Source: Deinococcus seoulensis
GTDB taxonomy: Bacteria > Deinococcota > Deinococci > Deinococcales > Deinococcaceae
NCBI RefSeq assembly: GCF_014648115.1
Contig: NZ_BMQM01000036.1
Location: 1 to 38,304 of the forward strand
Direction of reading: 5' to 3'
Length of the DNA: 38,304 nucleotides
Shown: piece after piece, positions 1 through 8,107 of the stretch
Numbering within the stretch: position 1 is the stretch's first letter
Layout: each line of letters begins with the position of its first letter
Program-made: the position numbers and the translations under genes
Notes under the pieces: model-generated
Told to the model about the DNA's origin: nothing
Databases searched by the model: none
The model's input: only the letters and a program-made list of their open reading frames with translations

Positions 1-65
1 GAACGGATTTTAGCCGTCTGGGACGGCACTCGCCAGCATGCGGCTTAAAACTGAAAGATGTCAGT
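1..65. repeat. Left copy of 65-bp terminal inverted repeat
   Basis: The first 65 bases are the reverse complement of the last 65 bases of the window, with a single mismatch at position 12 (A here, G in the other copy). Inside it lies a small hairpin, GCCGTC-TGG-GACGGC, at 13-27. The match stops at base 65, after which the two ends are unrelated. This fits a terminal inverted repeat of a linear or transposable element, or two copies of a repeat at which the sequence was cut; the sequence alone does not decide. Confidence 0.9.
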
Positions 66-331
66 TTTGCAACGGCAGGAAGTCGATTTGCTCGGGGAGT
101 CATAGAGGGTGCCGATTCTCAGGTGACCCCCTACCTTACGGTGGAGCGGTCTGTGAGATCAGGAATGATCGGGCAGTCGATTTAGTTTTCTGTATATGAA
201 AAATGGATAGTCCGCAGACATCCACCGGAAGTTCCGGCACCTGCTGACGGCATGAGGGCACAGGCAAGAAGAAACGCCGGTCAGCACGTCATGTTCGCCG
301 TTACGCCCTGGAGGGGATTTTTGGAAACTCT

Positions 332-378
332 CGCGGTCGGGGGGCGGGACCGCAGCGGGCTCCTGCCCCCCGACCGCG
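332..378 (+). promoter_or_regulatory. Long GC-rich hairpin upstream of the TerB-AAA/TerD operon
   Basis: Arms 332-345 and 365-378 are perfectly complementary (CGCGGTCGGGGGGC against its reverse complement) and the stem can extend inward by three more pairs, leaving a short loop. It lies about 95 bases before the first likely start codon of the operon and has no T-run, so it is more likely a leader structure or protein-binding site than a terminator. The remaining bases of 66-471 show no gene I can support. Confidence 0.5.
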
Positions 379-471
379 CTGACCGGCCACCCGGCCTTCT
401 GGTTGAGCTCTGATCACAGATCAGAATGTTCTACCGGTCATATTTTGTTGAGAAAGGCACGAACCTTCGTT

Positions 472-1890
472 ATGATTCCTCTCATGAACGCCTTGCACCT
501 TCGCGCGATCGAACTGATCGAACAGGTAGAAACACTGCTGCAGCCTGTTGCGGCGGCTCAGTTATGGAAGAACGAAAAGTATTCAATCAATGCCGATGCC
601 CGTTTCTATGCCTTTACCTTGATAGGCCACCTGCTATATGCGGATGGATTTCTGCATCACAAGGAGATCGAACTGGCAGAGATGCTGCTGCCAAAGAAAG
701 ACAGAGTTGATATCAAACAGACAATCAGGGAGTACGCTGATGTGTTCGAGGAGGATAACGACGCCCGCAGGGTGCCCGAGTTCCTGCGGGCTGCACTGGT
801 CTATGACGAAAGTCAGCAGAAGACAACCGCCCGGAGTCTGATTGGTCTGCTTGAACAGATTGGAACCGTGGCTATTGCCGTCGACGGGCAGAAAGCGAAC
901 GAGGAAGTGCGCACACTCAATCACAGGATCGCCCGCTTGATTGACGCCTGTGAGGCAGAGCGCCTCGTGATCCGTTCGACCCTGGTCAAGAGCGCCCCTG
1001 CGACGTCTTCGAAACACACCACGGAGATCGTCCAGGAGCCCACGCTGGATGTCCTGCTGGACGAACTGCGTTCAATGGTCGGTCTGGCGAGGGTGAAGGA
1101 AGAGGTGAGCGCCGCCGTCAACCTGGCGCGGGTACGCCAGATGCGGCAGGACATGGGCATGCCAGCCATGCCGATGAGCCTCCACATGGTCTTTACCGGT
1201 AATCCAGGCACCGGTAAGACCACCATAGCCCGCCTGATTGCCCGGATTTACAAGGAACTCGGCCTGCTTGAAGAGGGTCACCTGACTGAAGTGGACCGCA
1301 GTGGTCTGGTGGGTGGCTACACGGGCCAGACCGCTCTCAAGGTTCAGGATGTGGTTACACGTGCTCGTGGCGGGATCCTGTTCATCGACGAAGCGTATGC
1401 ACTGAAAGCCGAAGGTCATGACAACTACGGCCAGGAGGCGATCAACACACTCCTCAAATGCATGGAAGACCACCGTGATGACCTGGTGGTGATCGTCGCG
1501 GGCTATACCCAGCAGATGGATACGTTCCTCGAAACCAATCCGGGGCTCCGTTCCCGCTTCAACCGTTACATTCACTTCGATGATTACACGGGCGAGGAGC
1601 TGATGAGGATCTTCCAGCATATGTGCGAATCAAACGGTTACGTGTCAACGCAGATCGCCTCTTACCAGCTGAAATCCCACTTCTCGAATCTGTATGCCGA
1701 GCGTGACCAGAGCTTTGGGAACGCGAGAACGGTGCGCAACGTCTTCGAAACAATTCTCAAGCATCAGGCCTCGCGGATCGTCACGATCAACCAACCCACG
1801 GCTGACGATCTGGCGTTCATTGATCTGGCCGATATTGCCTGGCTGTTCGAGCGTACTGCTCCGTCCCTCGCTGCGCGAGGCCGCGCGTGA
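472..1890 (+). CDS. TerB-like / CbxX-type AAA+ ATPase
   Basis: About 472 residues. The N-terminal roughly 150 residues are helical and resemble TerB-like domains (a short ADGFLHHKEIELAEMLL segment with acidic helices). The C-terminal half is an AAA+ module of the CbxX/CfqX-SpoVK type: Walker A GNPGTGKTT near residues 242-250, Walker B GILFIDEAYAL near 300-310, and GLRSRFNR with the arginine finger near 357-365. Such ATPases remodel partner proteins; the partner here is not known. The start chosen is ATG 472 (MIPLMNALH), with a weak AGAAAGG 15 bases upstream; ATG 484 is an alternative, and the open frame reaches back to 403. The stop overlaps the GTG of the next gene (GTGA), so the TerD-domain protein is very likely co-translated and is the best candidate partner. 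Domain calls are by eye. Confidence 0.85.
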   Translation: MIPLMNALHLRAIELIEQVETLLQPVAAAQLWKNEKYSINADARFYAFTLIGHLLYADGFLHHKEIELAEMLLPKKDRVDIKQTIREYADVFEEDNDARRVPEFLRAALVYDESQQKTTARSLIGLLEQIGTVAIAVDGQKANEEVRTLNHRIARLIDACEAERLVIRSTLVKSAPATSSKHTTEIVQEPTLDVLLDELRSMVGLARVKEEVSAAVNLARVRQMRQDMGMPAMPMSLHMVFTGNPGTGKTTIARLIARIYKELGLLEEGHLTEVDRSGLVGGYTGQTALKVQDVVTRARGGILFIDEAYALKAEGHDNYGQEAINTLLKCMEDHRDDLVVIVAGYTQQMDTFLETNPGLRSRFNRYIHFDDYTGEELMRIFQHMCESNGYVSTQIASYQLKSHFSNLYAERDQSFGNARTVRNVFETILKHQASRIVTINQPTADDLAFIDLADIAWLFERTAPSLAARGRA

Positions 1891-2456
1891 GTGTCCTCCT
1901 GACCTCTGGCGGTAACACATCCATCACGGAACACCGGCCAGGCTTACACCGGCTTCGCGTGGGGCTGGGCTGGAAGTTCCCGGATGACCGTGAGCCCTTC
2001 GATCTGGACGCCAGTGCGCTCCTGGTGCAGGCCAACGGTCAGGTCCGCGGAGACGGGGACTTCATCTTCTACAATCACCCCGCGGACGCGGCAGGCAGCG
2101 TCCGCTACGGCGGCGACAGCCTCGACGGTGCCGGCGAGGGGGACGATGAGGTCATCACCATCGACCTTGAGCGGGTACCAGCGGAAATCGCCAAAGTCAT
2201 CGTCTGTGTCACCATCCATGAGGCTGCCGGCCATCATTTCGGTCATGTCGGTGACGCGTATATCCGGCTGCAGAATCTCGATGACGGCGAAGAGATCGTG
2301 CGGTTTGACCTGGATCAGAATTTCACCGGTATGACGGCCATGCTCTTCGGGGAAGTGTACCGGCATAACGGAACGTGGAAGTTCCGGGCGCTCGGAATGG
2401 GATTTGAGGGTGGACTCCGCACCCTGATTTCCAGTTTCGGCGTGGCCGTGCAGTAG
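1887..2456 (+). CDS. TerD-family stress protein
   Basis: 189 residues with the TerD-domain pattern: a VGLGWKF start, FDLDASALLV near residue 37, DGDFIFYNHP, a GDDEVITIDLERVP segment and a C-terminal GEVYRHNGTWKF. TerD-domain proteins bind calcium through conserved acidic residues and are linked to tellurite, phage and general envelope stress; most occur in large ter clusters with TerC and several paralogues. Here there is only one, coupled by a 4-base GTGA overlap to a TerB-like AAA+ ATPase. The start is GTG. Whether this two-gene set gives tellurite resistance cannot be read from sequence; a chaperone-like stress role is an inference from the family. Confidence 0.9.
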   Translation: MSVLLTSGGNTSITEHRPGLHRLRVGLGWKFPDDREPFDLDASALLVQANGQVRGDGDFIFYNHPADAAGSVRYGGDSLDGAGEGDDEVITIDLERVPAEIAKVIVCVTIHEAAGHHFGHVGDAYIRLQNLDDGEEIVRFDLDQNFTGMTAMLFGEVYRHNGTWKFRALGMGFEGGLRTLISSFGVAVQ

Positions 2457-2492
2457 GTCGCTGTCGCAGGCGCCCATACCGTTTCAGGCAGT

Positions 2493-2522
2493 CTGCTCTC
2501 CGGTTGAGTGGGAAGAGAGCAG
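2493..2522 (+). terminator. Weak hairpin after the TerD gene
   Basis: CTGCTCTC at 2493-2500 pairs with GAGAGCAG at 2515-2522 across a 14-base loop, followed by a pyrimidine-rich stretch (TCTCCCTCTGCCCTCTTCCCC). There is no real T-run, so this is only a candidate end of the stress operon or a leader structure of the next gene. Confidence 0.3.
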
Positions 2523-2550
2523 TCTCCCTCTGCCCTCTTCCCCTACACTC

Positions 2551-3963
2551 ATGCCTGTGCCGCGTTCACGTGTTCCTGAAGCTCCGGAGATGGCCCGGTG
2601 GATTGCCACGCAACTGCAGCCGGCAGGTCAGGAGGGCCGGGCCGCACTCCTGCTCAGCAGCTGGGAAGAGGCTTTTCCAGACGCACCCCGTCCCCTGGAG
2701 GCACTGAAGGCCGAGTATCTGGGCTGGCGGGCAGCGGCGTGGGCCCTTGAGCAGGGCTCCCGGGTCGCGCCCGGCGAGGTCGAATCCCTGGTCCGGGGAC
2801 AGCGGGTGCGGGCCGGGAACAGCCAGGAACGTCAGCTGTGGCGGTCGCGCATCGTACACCTGCAGCCCCACGGGATCTTCGTGCGGCTGCCTTCCCGCGT
2901 TCCTGCGTGGGTGCTGCGGGAGGGCGTGCGGGCCGGTCACCTGCCCACCCTGCTGGCCCCGGACCAGGGGGAAGCTCCCACGCCTCCCAGTTCACCCCCA
3001 CCCCTGATGGTGGCCCTGGCGAACAAGCCCGGCATTCTGATTGACCGGGCCACCCGCGGAGCGGGTGGCTGGAACGACGTGACCCTCCTGTACCAGGAGG
3101 GTCAGGGTGACCTGAGCCTCAACTACTTCGAGGAGAACGCCGGGCCAGAGCACCTGCGCCAGCAGCTGATGACCCTCGATCCCCGCACGTCCGACGTGTG
3201 GCGGCTGCTGACCGCCAAAGCGCTGGAGAACGACCGTGATGACCTCTTCGCGCCCATCACGGTCAGACCCGAGGAACTGGCCCGCGCGCTGGGCCTCAAA
3301 CCCCATCCCAAGGGCGGCATGCGGCAGAAAGACCTCCTGCACTGCACGCAGAGCCTCTTTCATCTGGAGCGCCTGTGGCTGATCATGCCCGACGCGAAGG
3401 ACCCCGAGGAAGCCACCCGTGAACGCGTCCTCGCGGTCATGAAGCGCGGCCGGGGCCGCCGGGTGGACGGACAGGTCATCCCCAGCTCCTGGACGGTCGT
3501 GCTGGGCGAGTGGGCCCGCTACTTCCCGAAACGGTACGCCCCGATCTTCCGCAGCCTCGTGGAACTGCCCGCCAACTCCGCCACGAACCTCTGGGCCAAG
3601 CAGGTCGGAACCGAGGTGACGTACTGGCTCCGGGAGACCGCGGAGGACACCAGCGCGGTGCGCAGCATCACCGTGCAGACCCTGCTCACCCGCGCCAGTC
3701 TGCTGCCCGACGTGATGGACATGAGGCAGAACAAGAACCTGAACAGGGCCATCGAGCGGTTTGAAGCCACGCTGGACCTGCTGCGGTCCCTGGGCGTGCA
3801 TGACGGGTGGACGTACGACCCGGTGAGCACGCAGGCCCTGGACCGGCAGCAGGGCCGGCCCGCGTTCTTCGAAACGTGGCTCGCGAGTCAGGTCGTCCTG
3901 AAAGTGCCGGACGTGCTGCTGAGCGCCCTTGTCGAAATGACGGAGCGGAACACCCCCACCTGA
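2551..3963 (+). CDS. Putative plasmid replication initiator (Rep)
   Basis: 470 residues. I do not recognise a textbook Rep signature, but three things point to replication initiation. The 3' end of the gene contains the first of six 19-bp iterons. The other five follow directly. Residues near 240-290 (RPEELARALGLKP.. DLLHCTQSLFHLERLWLI) look like a winged-helix DNA-binding segment as in plasmid Rep proteins, with a second predicted helical region toward the C-terminus. The N-terminal 150 residues are rich in W, R and A and are unassigned. ATG 2551 has no clear Shine-Dalgarno; ATG 2590 is possible. Iteron binding by this protein and its autoregulation are inferred; no iterons are seen upstream of the gene. 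An alternative is another DNA-binding maintenance protein. Confidence 0.7.
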   Translation: MPVPRSRVPEAPEMARWIATQLQPAGQEGRAALLLSSWEEAFPDAPRPLEALKAEYLGWRAAAWALEQGSRVAPGEVESLVRGQRVRAGNSQERQLWRSRIVHLQPHGIFVRLPSRVPAWVLREGVRAGHLPTLLAPDQGEAPTPPSSPPPLMVALANKPGILIDRATRGAGGWNDVTLLYQEGQGDLSLNYFEENAGPEHLRQQLMTLDPRTSDVWRLLTAKALENDRDDLFAPITVRPEELARALGLKPHPKGGMRQKDLLHCTQSLFHLERLWLIMPDAKDPEEATRERVLAVMKRGRGRRVDGQVIPSSWTVVLGEWARYFPKRYAPIFRSLVELPANSATNLWAKQVGTEVTYWLRETAEDTSAVRSITVQTLLTRASLLPDVMDMRQNKNLNRAIERFEATLDLLRSLGVHDGWTYDPVSTQALDRQQGRPAFFETWLASQVVLKVPDVLLSALVEMTERNTPT

Positions 3964-4340
3964 CTGCCGAATGCCGCGCGGTGGCCATCTGTCCGCACGG
4001 GGTCAGAGGCTGCCTGTCAAGCAGATCTGAGCAGAACGCCGGATACCGGGGCACGGGACCGGGGAAAGTGGAGACCATCTGTCAAACGACCCCCACCTGA
4101 CTGCCGAAGCCGGATGGCCTGCAGGGGTCACTCCCAGCGTGATTCACACCCGATCCCTGAACAAGCTGGTCAATCACTCCTTTTCACCGTTCCAGATGAG
4201 AAAAACTACCCTTTGTCTGTTATGGGGCCCCCACCTGACTGCCGAATAAACCCCCCACCTGACTGCCGAACGGACCCCCACCTGACTGCCGTCGATTCGG
4301 GCCGCGGACGTGACCTGCGCACCCCCACCTGACTGCCGAA
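3953..4340 (+). repeat. Iteron array, likely plasmid replication origin
   Basis: CCCCCACCTGACTGCCGAA occurs at 3953-3971, 4090-4108, 4228-4246, 4252-4270 and 4322-4340, with a 17-base match at 4275-4291. All copies are in the same orientation. Start-to-start distances are 137, 138, 24, 23 and 47 bases, close to multiples of 23 (two helical turns), so bound proteins would sit on one face of the DNA. The first copy overlaps the stop of the putative rep gene. A modestly AT-rich tract at about 4173-4222, in front of the dense cluster, could be the unwinding region. Iteron identity is direct; the origin role is inferred. Confidence 0.85.
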
Positions 4341-4500
4341 GAGATCCGAAGAACACCGATCCAGACGGCAGATGACCCACTCGCCACTGCTGGGGCGTAT
4401 GACAGATCGGCTCTCAGATGGTCAGAAACCATGCCTTAGAGTGGCGTATCGGATTTCCAGTCAGGCCCCGCGGTCACGATCCGGGGAGCCCACTGCGGAA

Positions 4501-4566
4501 TTTGACACATCTATGTTGTAAACTTGCATCACAAGGAGGTCATCTGAACCAACCCGATCCAGCCTG
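4501..4566 (+). promoter_or_regulatory. Possible promoter and orphan Shine-Dalgarno
   Basis: A perfect TTGACA (4502-4507) and, further on, a near-perfect AAGGAGGT (4533-4540) precede the next gene by about 150 bases. No ATG, GTG or TTG follows the Shine-Dalgarno at a good distance; CTG at 4544 would open a 7-codon leader ending at a TGA. No convincing -10 box sits 16-18 bases after the TTGACA. It may be a decayed leader peptide or a ribosome-loading site in the leader RNA. Confidence 0.3.
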
Positions 4567-4573
4567 ACATCCC

Positions 4574-4601
4574 AAAAGAAAACCCCCGCTGGCCGGCGGG
4601 A
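4574..4601 (-). terminator. Intrinsic terminator reading on the minus strand
   Basis: On the minus strand the sequence reads CCCGC, a 6-base loop, GCGGGGG, then TTTTCTTTT: a GC stem followed by a T-run, typical of rho-independent termination. On the plus strand there is no T-run after the stem. No minus-strand gene lies to the right, so it would end a transcript antisense to the leader or start of the following plus-strand gene. Confidence 0.6.
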
Positions 4602-4691
4602 GTTCTCAGGATCTCGATAGACGAGGAAAGAACGAACGTATCCTCAGTCTACCGGGCAGACCCCCTGTTGTACAAGAGGAGCCCCCACCGA

Positions 4692-6041
4692 ATGCCTCAC
4701 CCTTCAGACACCGGGAGTGTTCATGGACACTCCCCCTCCGTCTCCCCGGCCGTGCAGCGGGTCGCGGACACCCTGCGCGCCGGACGCACCCCTGCCTGCT
4801 CGCCCGCGGAACTCACGGCCGCCCTGCGGTACCTGAGTGACAAGGCCCGCGCCGACGCCCAGCACCGGGCCCGGCAGGAGGAAGGCGCGCAGCGTTTCAA
4901 GGCCGCCCTGCGCAGCTCCGTGCAGCCCCCCCTGCTGAGCGACCCACGTCCCGTGCCCGCACCACGTGGCACCACGTCCACCCCGGCCACACCGGTCAGC
5001 GCGCCCGCCGTGCAGGCCGCGGTGACCAGCACCCTCCTGGCCCTGCAGGCAGCCAAACCCCACGCACACCAGGCCCAGATCGAACGCGCCCTGGCCCTGG
5101 CTGAAGCTCGTATCACCAACCGGATCAGGCCACGAGCCCGCCACAGGGCCCGCCTGACCTACCGCGCGCTGGTCGAAGCCACCTACACACTGATTCATGC
5201 CCGGCGCCACAACGCCCAGGCCATCACCAGTTACTGCTGGTTCACGGTGCTCGACGCACTCCCCCTGGCCACGGGACTGAGCACCGCCACCTGCGAACGC
5301 GCCACCCGTGACCTCCGTGAAAGCGGCCTCCTGGCCACCTGGAGTGACTGGACCACCACCGAATTCCTGAACCGCGAGACCGGCGAGGTCTTCGAAAAGC
5401 GGGCCAGAACCGGCGTCTGGGTGTGCGTCCTGCTCACGCCCAGGGACGGCCTGAACGCCCGCATCCACCCGGCAGAACTTCCGCGCGACGACCAGGGCCA
5501 GTTGGTGACCCACCGGGACCTGACGGCCGACCGCAAGGCCGGGCACACCGCCTGGCAGTTCAGGCAGGAAGTGAGGGAATCACTTACCCACACAGTGGGT
5601 AAACACTCTTCTCAGGACCTCCTGCACTGGTCGTTACCAAAAACCAGACAGAAATCCCTGGTTACTAGAGATTCCCTCACTTCCCACCCCACGACCGACC
5701 TGGCCGAGTTCATGATGACCGCCGGGCCGCGCGAACTGGTCGAGGTGCTCAGTGCCCTACGGACCGAGTTCCCCCAACGCCGACGCGACGCTGTGCAGGC
5801 CGCCGGTACCGCCCTGGCCAGGGTGTTCAATGACCAGCAGAGCGTCCGGCACTACTACCGGGTGCTGTGGCGGGCACTGCAGGCGGACCTCCAGGGTCTG
5901 CGCGGTCTGGACACCCTTCAGACTGAGATGCACCGGGTCCTGATCGATATGCGGGAACTGCACATCAAACACCCTGGCGCGATGCTCACCAGCCGCCTGA
6001 AAGAATCGGACTGGTGGAACGCGGTCTACAGGGCCGCCTGA
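4692..6041 (+). CDS. Putative plasmid replication/maintenance protein with helix-turn-helix segment
   Basis: 449 residues from ATG 4692, chosen because AGAGGAG lies 11 bases upstream; the frame is open from TTG 4668. Residues 1-130 are low in complexity and rich in A, P, T and R. Residues about 140-230 (ARLTYRALVEATYTLIHARR.. LPLATGLSTATCERATRDL) look like the winged-helix segments of plasmid Rep or phage-type initiator proteins, with SGLLATWSDW as the wing. The C-terminal third (LVEVLSALRTEFPQRRR.. HYYRVLWRAL) is helical and basic. Its place right after the iterons suggests a replication or copy-control role, but no catalytic motif is visible and I do not recognise the family. In the middle, direct CACTTACCCACACAGTGGGTAAACAC at 5581-5606 forms a local inverted repeat inside the coding sequence. 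Confidence 0.6.
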   Translation: MPHPSDTGSVHGHSPSVSPAVQRVADTLRAGRTPACSPAELTAALRYLSDKARADAQHRARQEEGAQRFKAALRSSVQPPLLSDPRPVPAPRGTTSTPATPVSAPAVQAAVTSTLLALQAAKPHAHQAQIERALALAEARITNRIRPRARHRARLTYRALVEATYTLIHARRHNAQAITSYCWFTVLDALPLATGLSTATCERATRDLRESGLLATWSDWTTTEFLNRETGEVFEKRARTGVWVCVLLTPRDGLNARIHPAELPRDDQGQLVTHRDLTADRKAGHTAWQFRQEVRESLTHTVGKHSSQDLLHWSLPKTRQKSLVTRDSLTSHPTTDLAEFMMTAGPRELVEVLSALRTEFPQRRRDAVQAAGTALARVFNDQQSVRHYYRVLWRALQADLQGLRGLDTLQTEMHRVLIDMRELHIKHPGAMLTSRLKESDWWNAVYRAA

Positions 6042-6176
6042 CGGACCCTGAACAGCACAAAAAGGCCAGCCCCTCCCGGCAGTCCACCATGCGCCGTGGA
6101 CATGCATCGATTCATCAGACGAAGAAACTTTTTCACGCGTCCATGCAGGACGCCGTGACCCACGAGGAGGGCTGAC

Positions 6177-6365
6177 ATGACCGGACTCACACAAGAGAAA
6201 CTCGTCTACACCCCCAAAGAACTTGAACCCCTGCTGCAGCTCTCCAAGAACACCATCAACGCCCTGCTGCGCTCGGGACGGCTGCGCAGCATACGAGTAG
6301 GTCGTCGCTACCTGATTCCACGCGAAGCACTCCAGCAACTCCTCGCGGGTAGCTCAAAGTCTTGA
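6177..6365 (+). CDS. Small excisionase-type helix-turn-helix protein
   Basis: 62 residues that match the HTH_17/excisionase pattern: YTPKELEPLLQLSKNTINALLRSGRL followed by RVGRRYLIPREALQQLL. These proteins bind DNA through a MerR-like winged helix and act as recombination directionality factors or small repressors. GAGGAGG stands 5 bases before the ATG, so the start is well supported. No tyrosine recombinase is adjacent (the only one is at 32.3 kb, opposite strand), so a regulatory role in plasmid maintenance is as likely as excision. Confidence 0.85.
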   Translation: MTGLTQEKLVYTPKELEPLLQLSKNTINALLRSGRLRSIRVGRRYLIPREALQQLLAGSSKS

Positions 6366-6627
6366 ACTGAAGTCACCTGTCGTTGGAGTCAGCCTGCGTA
6401 CGATTTCAGATCTTCAACTGGCCAGTTCCACAGACCGCACTGCACAGTCACACACCCGTGCCCCCGGGCATTTCCCGGTACGGACTGCCATCTGTTCCCT
6501 GGAGCTGGAAGCGTGCGCGCTGCACACCGCGGGATTGCCTGGTTCCTGCATGTTCCGCTGGCTTGAGGGGTGGCCGGAGCGGTTCAGTCTGAGCCTGTCG
6601 TGGGTCTCTGTCCGGCAGTTCGAGCGG

Positions 6628-6655
6628 TGATATAACTTTATAGGATACTCGTATC
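6628..6655 (+). promoter_or_regulatory. Likely promoter with palindromic operator
   Basis: The 335-base gap 6366-6700 holds an AT-rich patch in otherwise GC-rich DNA: TGATATAACTTTATAG followed by the perfect inverted repeat GATAC-TC-GTATC at 6644-6655. TATAAC or TATAGG can serve as a -10 box, so a repressor bound to the palindrome would block it. The HTH protein at 6177 is a possible binder. The rest of the gap shows nothing I can name. Confidence 0.45.
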
Positions 6656-6700
6656 ATCTGCGAGAGGCAGGTGACCTGTTCCGTATCCCGGGGAGGACAC

Positions 6701-7225
6701 ATGACAGCTCAGGAAAGCTCACCCATGACCGATGACTGGACACCGCACCCGGCACCCCCGCAGGAAGCCACGGCCAGGCCGCACCCGCCCTTCATCCGCC
6801 TGAGCGAACTGGTGAACGCGCTGCCCGTGGAACAACGCGCGAGGTGGCTGTCCTACTACCGGGCCGCCGTCAAAGCAGGAGAGGTAACCGCGTACGTCCT
6901 GGCTGAGAAGTTCAGCTACGACTCCGGCAACGCCAAGGACAAGAAGAGCCAGGTCAGCCGGTACGAGGAAGCGGTCGCCAGCACGCCTGACTTTCAGACC
7001 TGGCTCCAGCAGACGCGGCACAGAGCCGAGCGTGAAGTGAGGCGGTCCATGTCCGCCGGCGCAGGTCGGATCGCCGTGACCATGGATGAACTGCTGAGCG
7101 GCACCCTTGACCTGCCAGCACTCGCCCAGGCCAACCGGAACCTCAAGACCCCGGACGTCCCCAAACGCAGGAAGATCCGGCGGCAGGCCACGCCCGGCGG
7201 ACGACGGCGCCGGACGGACCGCTGA
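6701..7225 (+). CDS. Unknown plasmid protein, basic C-terminus
   Basis: 174 residues from ATG 6701, which has GGGAGG 4 bases upstream; the frame is open from 6671. The central part (FIRLSELVNALPVEQRARWLSYY.. GEVTAYVLAEKFSY.. SQVSRYEEAVASTPDFQTWLQQ) is helical and contains a possible HTH; the C-terminus ends in a strongly basic tail (KRRKIRRQ.. GGRRRRTDR). A DNA-binding or partition-accessory role is plausible from the charge and from its place between the replication and mobilization regions, but there is no ParA gene nearby and no recognised family. Confidence 0.6.
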   Translation: MTAQESSPMTDDWTPHPAPPQEATARPHPPFIRLSELVNALPVEQRARWLSYYRAAVKAGEVTAYVLAEKFSYDSGNAKDKKSQVSRYEEAVASTPDFQTWLQQTRHRAEREVRRSMSAGAGRIAVTMDELLSGTLDLPALAQANRNLKTPDVPKRRKIRRQATPGGRRRRTDR

Positions 7226-7470
7226 TGGACTTCCGCGGCCCTGCTCACGCGGCCTTCCTGACGCTTCAGCAACAGATGGCTGGCGTGCAGGGCCATGTCG
7301 GGCACACGGGATGTCCAGGTGCACAGGCCTGAGCACCGGCACGGAAGCGCCCGCAGCAGCCTGGCTGCACCCGGGCAGGTCCGAACAACGCTCGGGGGAG
7401 AGACAGCCGTGGAGCACAGGCCGCCGCAGTTCATCATCTCTGCGGTCAGAGGGAAGGTCTCACGGAGGTA

Positions 7471-7622
7471 GGCAGGATAAGGGCGCACGTGCGTTGGGTG
7501 TTTTCGCGCGCCAGCACATGCTTTTTCGCACGTTGACTGCGTTGTTCGCACGTGGATCTGACGTGCTGTAAGCGCGCACGTTCGTTTTCTGTCCTGCCAG
7601 TCGTGGTTTTTTGCACGTGCGA
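7471..7622 (+). other. Candidate oriT / RHH-protein binding region
   Basis: The 426-base gap 7226-7651 before the mobilization genes carries CGCACGT at 7484-7490, 7527-7533, 7547-7553 and 7575-7581, and in inverted form within TGCACGTGCG at 7612-7621. GGCAGGA (7471-7477) and TCCTGCC (7591-7597) are inverted and enclose most of the motifs. Repeated and inverted sites directly upstream of a ribbon-helix-helix protein and a relaxase are the usual layout of an origin of transfer with autoregulation. The nick site itself is not evident. Bases 7226-7470 show no structure I can support. Confidence 0.5.
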
Positions 7623-7651
7623 CGGAAAGTTTCAAGGAAAAGGCGGCGGAA

Positions 7652-8107
7652 ATGCGGAAGAAGATCACGACGTACGTGGATGAGGACGTAGCGGACGCGC
7701 TGGAGCGGGTGGCGCTGGCAAAAAATCAGTCGCTGTCAGCCGTGGCGGCTGAGCTGCTGGAAAAGGGGGTGGTCGTGCAGGCGGGCGAGTGGGGGGAATC
7801 GATGGTGGTGCCTCTGCTGGAGGAGGTGATCCGGAAGGAGGTGGCGACCGGATTCAACCGGATGGCGAAGCTGCTGGTGCGCGTGGGCCTGGAGTCGGGA
7901 ACAGCGCGCGGCCTGATCGCGCACCAGCTCACGCTGACGGAGGGCATGGACCGTGAGAAGGTACGCCGGATCTCGGAGGGGTACTGGGCCGACGCGGTGC
8001 GCCGGTTGAAGACGCCGGTTGAGGACATGCCGGAGCTGCTTCAGGCCCTGACAGAGACCAGTGTGCGTGGCCGCGCGCCAGGTGTGCCCGCCACGGCTGA
8101 GGGCTGA
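7652..8107 (+). CDS. Ribbon-helix-helix mobilization accessory protein
   Basis: 151 residues. The N-terminus MRKKITTYVDEDVADALERVALAKNQSLSAVAAELL is a ribbon-helix-helix fold (beta strand KITTYVD, two helices), as in MobC/TraY-type relaxosome proteins and CopG-like repressors. The rest is helical (LLEEVIRKEVATGFNRMAKLLVRVG) as in MobC proteins that help the relaxase load on oriT. AAGGAAAAGG lies upstream. Its stop overlaps the relaxase start (TGATG), so the two are translationally coupled. The CGCACGT repeats just upstream are the likely binding sites. Confidence 0.75.
   Translation: MRKKITTYVDEDVADALERVALAKNQSLSAVAAELLEKGVVVQAGEWGESMVVPLLEEVIRKEVATGFNRMAKLLVRVGLESGTARGLIAHQLTLTEGMDREKVRRISEGYWADAVRRLKTPVEDMPELLQALTETSVRGRAPGVPATAEG

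Noticed and set aside
3953..4340. CRISPR array
   Set aside because: Repeats are 19 bp with irregular gaps, some almost without spacers, and no cas genes exist nearby; iterons explain them better.
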